This document shows, in pieces, positions 59,989 through 64,000 of a DNA stretch of 64,000 nt. Both the position numbers and the translations under genes were made by a program. The stretch is from Roseibium algicola. Lineage in GTDB: Bacteria > Pseudomonadota > Alphaproteobacteria > Rhizobiales > Stappiaceae. Every line of letters begins with the position of its first letter. Position 1 is the stretch's first letter. Location of the stretch: assembly GCF_001999245.1 (NCBI RefSeq), contig NZ_CP019630.1, positions 1,426,001-1,490,000 of the forward strand, written 5' to 3'. Under the pieces are notes generated by a model, which worked only from the letters and a program-made list of their open reading frames with translations, was not told where the DNA came from and made no database searches.

Positions 59989-60909
59989 ATGGCGTATCTG
60001 GAAAACATCCGAACCTTTCTGCGCGTTTACGAGCTGGGCAACATGTCCGCCGCCGCACGCGATCTGCGGATTTCCTCCGCCGTCGCGTCGTCGCGGGTGT
60101 CCCAACTGGAAGAGCACCTGAACGTTCGCCTGTTCCAGCGAACCACCCGAGCCCTTAGCCCGACAGAGCATGGCAACTTGTTCTATCGCGGTGCAACAAA
60201 AATAATCGAGGCGGTGGAAGAAGCAGAAGCGGAGATCAGCAATGTCACCCGTTCACCGCGCGGCACGCTGTTTGTTGCCGCCCCCATCGGCATGGGCCAG
60301 CGGCTGATCGCCCCGGCGATCCCGAAATTCAAGGAAGCCAATCCGCTGATCGACATTCGCCTGCGCCTGTCCGACCGCAAGGTCGACCTGACGGGCGAAG
60401 GTCTCGATGCCGCGTTCTTCCTTGGCCTGCCGGAAGATTCCAATCTCAAGATCCGCAAGATCGCCGATTGCGACCGGCTGCTTTGCGCCTCTCCGGAGTA
60501 TCTCGCCCGCAAGGGCAACCCGAAAACAAGCGACGAGCTTGCCGCCGGCCGCCATGACTGCCTCAACATGCGTTATCCCGGTGCACCGGAATTCCAGTGG
60601 CCGCTGCAGACGGAAAATGGCGTCAAGCGCGTCGCAGTGTCCGGCCCGTTCGAATCCGACCATGGCGATGTCCTGACCGGCTGGGCGCTGGAAGGCCACG
60701 GCATCGTGCTGAAACCGACATTTGAAGTTGCCGACTATCTGGCTTCGGGAAAACTGGTGCCGGTGCTCGAAAACGAACCGCCAATCCCGGTGCAGATGGC
60801 CTGCCTTTACACGCACCGCCGCCGCCAGGACCCGAAAGTACGCCTGTTCCTGGATTTCATGGTGGCGCATATCCAGAAGTCACTGGCGGAGTTGGCGAAC
60901 GCCCACTGA
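59989..60909 (+). CDS. LysR family transcription regulator (divergent from puuD)
   Basis: 306 residues. The HTH is YLENIRTFLRVYELGNMSAAARDLRISSAVASSRVSQLEEHLNVRLFQRTTRAL, seen as MSAAARDLRISSAVASSRVSQLE. The SAVASSRVSQLEEHL form belongs to a LysR branch common near oxidoreductases in Rhizobiales. The effector domain has GRGLIAPAIPKF-like and DAAFFLGLPEDS segments. The ATG at 59989 starts at the usual distance from the HTH; a longer in-frame frame from 59866 overlaps puuD. Divergent from puuD, which it may control. Confidence 0.9.
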   Translation: MAYLENIRTFLRVYELGNMSAAARDLRISSAVASSRVSQLEEHLNVRLFQRTTRALSPTEHGNLFYRGATKIIEAVEEAEAEISNVTRSPRGTLFVAAPIGMGQRLIAPAIPKFKEANPLIDIRLRLSDRKVDLTGEGLDAAFFLGLPEDSNLKIRKIADCDRLLCASPEYLARKGNPKTSDELAAGRHDCLNMRYPGAPEFQWPLQTENGVKRVAVSGPFESDHGDVLTGWALEGHGIVLKPTFEVADYLASGKLVPVLENEPPIPVQMACLYTHRRRQDPKVRLFLDFMVAHIQKSLAELANAH

Positions 60910-60940
60910 GGGTTAGCCTTCTCACCTCTTCACCAAGACC

Positions 60941-61876
60941 TCATGGAAGATCGCGGAGACCGGCGGCTCTCTCCACGAGTGCCTTGATCTCGGCACGCAA
61001 AACCTCAGCAAAGCTTTTCACCAGCAGGGAAAGCGGCCGGTTGGCCGGAGTAAGCAGCGACATGTTGAGGAAGCACTCCGGCTTGAAAGGCCGGAAGACC
61101 AGGCTGTTCCGGTCGCCGAAACTTTCCTGGTGGCTGATCGCCGACAACCCCTCGCAGATCGTGTAGCACAGACCTTCGGAAACCAGCTGCAGCGCGGGCA
61201 GAAACGTCCTGAGCTCGAAGCGTTTGTTGAGCCTTGCTCCCGCCTCATTGAAGGCCTTGCGGGTCTGTTCGCTGATCGAGTGATCGTCAAACAGCATCGC
61301 CATCGGCTTGCCATCAAGATCAGCGGGTGTGATGACTTTCTTGCGGGCAAGCGGATCGTCCTTCGGCACAGCGCAGACCCCCGGCAAGGCAAAGACTTCC
61401 GAGATAATGGTCCGCCGCGGCTCCGGTGTTTCGGCAAAGCCGATATCGTATTGCTGGGAGGCGATCCAATCGGTGACGACGGGCGATGAGCGCATCATCA
61501 GCGAGGCTTCGATGTCCGGTTTATCCCGCAAGAAGTTGGCCAGAACCCGGGGCATGAAGAAACTGGAGGCAGCCGGATTGCAGGCAATACGCAGCTTGCC
61601 TTTTTCCAGGTTGCCGATGTCCTGCAGCGTGCGGGTGGAACGTGTCAGCCGTTCCAGTAGAAACTCCGCTTCCTCCAGAAAATAATGCGCTTCGGGCTTG
61701 GGCACGAGGCGGCCGCGTTCTCGCTCGAACAGCTGGAAGCCGACCTCCCGTTCCAACCCTGCGATCATGGCGCTGACGGCAGGCTGCGTTCGCCCCAGCG
61801 CACGCCCTGCTTCGGAGACGGATCCGGTGCGCATCACCTGCACGAAAGTCTGCAATTGGCGGAAGGAGAGGTTCAT
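60941..61876 (-). CDS. LysR family transcription regulator (divergent from TRAP operon)
   Basis: 311 residues, a LysR regulator with HTH LSFRQLQTFVQVMRTGSVSEAGRALGRTQPAVSAMIAGLEREVGFQLFERERGRL (short forms SVSEAGRALGRTQPAVSAMIA). The effector domain is rich in RIACNPAASSFFMPRVLANFLRD and DIGFAETPEPR. The ATG at 61876 is chosen; a TTG two codons upstream is also in frame. It is divergent from the dctQ-dctM-dctP operon with a 92-base AT-rich gap, the usual place for a LysR control site, so a role in regulating that transporter is likely. Confidence 0.9.
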   Translation of the reverse strand: MNLSFRQLQTFVQVMRTGSVSEAGRALGRTQPAVSAMIAGLEREVGFQLFERERGRLVPKPEAHYFLEEAEFLLERLTRSTRTLQDIGNLEKGKLRIACNPAASSFFMPRVLANFLRDKPDIEASLMMRSSPVVTDWIASQQYDIGFAETPEPRRTIISEVFALPGVCAVPKDDPLARKKVITPADLDGKPMAMLFDDHSISEQTRKAFNEAGARLNKRFELRTFLPALQLVSEGLCYTICEGLSAISHQESFGDRNSLVFRPFKPECFLNMSLLTPANRPLSLLVKSFAEVLRAEIKALVERAAGLRDLP

Positions 61877-61968
61877 AACCAAACTATAAAGTCACTCTAT
61901 CAAAGTAGCAATATTTCGAATTTGCCTTTATGGATTAGCCAACTCCATACTCCCCTTCCAGACAGAGG

Positions 61969-62490
61969 GTGTTCGAGCGCCAAAAAAAGGGCGCCAACAA
62001 TACGGGGGTGGTTTTGGAACGGTTCACGCAGTGCCTTTTGACGGCTCTGATCCTGATCGTTGCGCTTGGCCAGTTTGTTCAGGTCGTCACGCGCTACGTG
62101 CTTCAGGTCCCGGTGATGGGGCTGGAAGAAACGATCATGTATCCGACGCTGTGGCTCTATATTTTCGGCGCGGTCAACGCCTCGCGGGAAAACAGCCACA
62201 TCCGCGCCAACGTCCTTGAAATCTTTCTCAAGACAGAGCGCCAGCACACCATACTGGCCATCGTCGGCGAGTTGATCAGCCTCGTTGTCGGCATCTGGCT
62301 GCTGACCTGGGCGTGGGACTACACCCGCTATGCCTGGCGGGTCTGGCGCGAGAGCCCGACCCTTTACATCCCGACCTTCTATGCAGATGTCGCGCTGGTC
62401 GTCGGGCTGGTGCTGATGATGGCCTACACCGTCACCTATCTGCTGATGCATGTCCGCAGCCTGCGGACGGCGGAAGGAGGCGCACGATGA
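61969..62490 (+). CDS. TRAP transporter small permease (second system)
   Basis: 173 residues with four membrane helices near 15-40, 55-75, 95-118 and 130-155. DctQ-type segments are ERFTQCLLTALILIVALGQFVQVVTRYVL and GLEETIMYPTLWLYIFGAVNASRENSHIRANVL (quoted as GLEETIMYPTLWLYIFGA). Starts at a GTG at 61969 preceded by AGAGG; a GTG at 62008 near a GGGGG is also possible. The stop overlaps the dctM start (ATGA). It makes the small membrane unit of a second TRAP system, with DctP placed after DctM. Confidence 0.9.
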   Translation: MFERQKKGANNTGVVLERFTQCLLTALILIVALGQFVQVVTRYVLQVPVMGLEETIMYPTLWLYIFGAVNASRENSHIRANVLEIFLKTERQHTILAIVGELISLVVGIWLLTWAWDYTRYAWRVWRESPTLYIPTFYADVALVVGLVLMMAYTVTYLLMHVRSLRTAEGGAR

Positions 62491-63785
62491 TCGAGATCGC
62501 GCTTCTGGCCATTCTTGTTCTGGTTATCACGCTGACCCTGGGCGTCCCGCTGCCCTGGTGCTTCGGCGCCGCACTGATGGTCATGTATTTCATCGGCGAC
62601 GTAACCATGAAAGGCATGGTACTCTGGGGCTTCCAGCAGCTCGGCAACCCGGCGCTGCTTGCCATTCCTCTGTTCGTTCTGGCCGGCACCATCATGTCGG
62701 AAAGCGGAATTGCGGCGGCCTTACTGCGGTTCGTCAATGCCTTTGTCGGTCATGTCCGTGGTGGTCTGGGTGTCGTCGCGGCGGTCAGCTGTGCCATCAT
62801 CGGTGCAATTTCCGGTTCGGGCCTCACCGGTATTTCCGCCATCGGGCCTCTGCTCATTCCCGAAATGGAAAAGCGCGGTTATCCGCGGGAATACGCCACC
62901 GCGCTGATCGCAAACTCGTCGATCCTCGGCCTGTTGATCCCGCCGTCCCTCTCCATGATCCTGTTCGGCTGGGTAACGGACACGTCGATTGCAGCCTGTT
63001 TCCTGGCAACGCTCGGCCCGGGCCTCCTGATCATGTTCAACTTCTCGGCCGTGAACCTCTGGATGGCGCGCAAGTTCAACCTGGTTCTGGACGAAAAGCC
63101 GACTGCGCGAGAGTTCACCGCCGATATCACGAAACGCGGCATCTATGCCTTTCCGGCCCTCCTGATGCCGGTGATGATCCTTGGCGGCATCTACGGCGGC
63201 ATCATGACACCGACCGAATCCGCCGCCCTTGCCGTCATCTACGCAATCCCGGTCGGCTTCCTGATTTACAGGGGCCTGCGTCTCGACAACTTCCTCTTTG
63301 CCGGCAAGGAAGCGGCAACGGCTGTCGGCGCGATCATGCTGATGATCCTGTTTTCCATGATCCTGGGGCAGATGTTCGTCTATGAGGGCGTGCCGCAGAA
63401 ACTGGTCAGCGTCATCTTCGGCATCACCGAGAACAAGGTCGTTCTGCTGATCCTCATCAACATCCTGCTCTTCCTGATCGGCATGGTCGTCAACGATGCC
63501 ACCGCCATCATCCTGGTGGCGCCGCTTCTGCTGCCGCTGATGCAGGCGCTTGACATCAGCCCGGTCCAGTTCGCCGCGATCATGGGCGTCAACACCGCCA
63601 TGGGTGGGGTCACCCCGCCCTATGCGTCGATCCTCTATCTCGGCGCACGCATCGGCAAGGTGAAGGTCACCAAGGTCATTCCGCCGGCGATGTTCCTGGT
63701 GCTCACGGGATATGTGCCGGTGGTCTTCCTGACCTCTTTCTGGCCGGATCTTTCACTCTACCTGCCGCGTCTCTTTGGCTACTGA
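62487..63785 (+). CDS. TRAP transporter large permease (second system)
   Basis: 432 residues, DctM type with about 12 membrane helices. Family segments are GVVAAVSCAIIGAISGSGLTGISAIGPLLIPEMEKRGYPREYATALIANSSILGLLIPPSLSMILFGWVTD (in pieces ISGSGLTGISAIGPLL and NSSILGLLIPPSLSMI) and MTPTESAALAVIYAIPVG. DctM carries the ion-coupling and substrate path. It starts by ATGA overlap with dctQ. A binding-protein gene follows 48 bases after the stop. Substrate unknown. Confidence 0.94.
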   Translation: MIEIALLAILVLVITLTLGVPLPWCFGAALMVMYFIGDVTMKGMVLWGFQQLGNPALLAIPLFVLAGTIMSESGIAAALLRFVNAFVGHVRGGLGVVAAVSCAIIGAISGSGLTGISAIGPLLIPEMEKRGYPREYATALIANSSILGLLIPPSLSMILFGWVTDTSIAACFLATLGPGLLIMFNFSAVNLWMARKFNLVLDEKPTAREFTADITKRGIYAFPALLMPVMILGGIYGGIMTPTESAALAVIYAIPVGFLIYRGLRLDNFLFAGKEAATAVGAIMLMILFSMILGQMFVYEGVPQKLVSVIFGITENKVVLLILINILLFLIGMVVNDATAIILVAPLLLPLMQALDISPVQFAAIMGVNTAMGGVTPPYASILYLGARIGKVKVTKVIPPAMFLVLTGYVPVVFLTSFWPDLSLYLPRLFGY

Positions 63786-63833
63786 GCCGGCTCATAAACA
63801 CAGAACCGAACCGACTTTCTTGGGAGGACAAAC

Positions 63834-64000
63834 ATGAAAACCACGGGGAACACCAATATGAAGAAATTTCTGACCGCGACCGCCGTCGCAACACTGATCG
63901 GGCTTTCCGGCGCTGCCCAGGCGGCCGATTTCAAGATGAGCCATGTCCGCCCGCAAGGCGCCACCATAGACGTTGAACTGAAGGCCTATGCCGAAGCCGT
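63834..64000 (+). CDS. TRAP transporter solute-binding protein, N-terminal part (cut by window end)
   Basis: The first 55 codons of a DctP-family binding protein. A signal peptide (MKKFLTATAVATLIGLSGAAQA, in pieces TAVATLIGLSGAAQA, cleaved before ADF) is followed by FKMSHVRPQGATIDVELKAYAEAV, which resembles the DctP N-terminal strand and helix. TGGGAGGAC lies before the ATG at 63834; another ATG at 63858 also fits the signal peptide. The rest of the gene lies outside the window, so the ligand site cannot be read. Confidence 0.88.
   Translation, partial: MKTTGNTNMKKFLTATAVATLIGLSGAAQAADFKMSHVRPQGATIDVELKAYAEA

Noticed and set aside
1..64000. tRNA genes, CRISPR arrays, transposases or phage genes
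   Set aside because: No repeat-spacer pattern, no T-loop GGTTCGAAtcc with matching acceptor arms, and no recognisable integrase or transposase was found.

Overview
The window looks like ordinary chromosome of a free-living marine or soil alphaproteobacterium. Base composition is roughly 60% G+C by eye. A Hyphomicrobiales member close to Stappiaceae (Roseibium/Labrenzia-like) would fit, judging by TRAP transporters, PuuD-type urate hydroxylase, alphaproteobacterial plant-type GshA, CheZ, DUF3422, DUF1127 and HisS-HisZ-HisG. This placement is inference from gene content only. No tRNA, rRNA, CRISPR array, prophage or insertion sequence was seen.

Layout. 1-4.3 kb: the 3' end of groEL with its terminator, a low-GC orphan membrane protein, a PEP-mutase-family lyase, a YceI protein behind a TetR-like operator, a small membrane protein, a GST and slyX. 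4.5-7.5 kb: a MacAB/DevBCA-like ABC exporter operon. 7.5-9.4 kb: DUF1275 membrane protein, a small hypothetical, a palindromic repeat and a YciA thioesterase. 9.5-11.8 kb: a nitrosative/redox block with an Rrf2 (NsrR-like) gene divergent from a group III truncated haemoglobin operon that also carries two tiny membrane ORFs, then a Crp/Fnr-family gene divergent from a candidate small RNA. 11.9-15.4 kb: a glycan-modification operon (GT2-GtrA, GT39, degenerate YdjC). 15.9-19.5 kb: hisS-hisZ-hisG. 19.6-24.7 kb: tag, cheZ, DUF2927, L,D-transpeptidase and ClC antiporter. 24.8-30.2 kb: glycolate oxidase genes glcD, glcE and glcF. 30.3-35.4 kb: LysR, cytochrome c, DUF3422 and a GntR-L-lactate dehydrogenase pair. 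35.4-41.6 kb: AraC/threonine dehydratase, a glutamine amidotransferase, a DMT exporter, two paralogous LysR genes and DUF1127. 41.8-47.7 kb: hypothetical, gshA, rsmE, xseA, DUF805. 47.8-54.5 kb: a TRAP transporter (dctPQM) plus a DctB/DctD two-component system and a sigma-54 promoter. 54.6-58.5 kb: universal stress protein with an FNR-type box and an acyl-CoA synthetase/GNAT fusion. 58.6-64 kb: puuD, two LysR genes and the start of a second TRAP operon (dctQ-dctM-dctP).

The genes mostly describe uptake and oxidation of small organic acids (TRAP, glycolate, lactate) with local regulators, plus redox and nitric-oxide defence. The least ordinary stretch is 9.48-11.77 kb. It combines a near-perfect NsrR site, a haemoglobin operon with very small membrane proteins, and a CRP-like palindrome placed at about -41.5 of a predicted terminator-bearing small RNA with anti-Shine-Dalgarno motifs.
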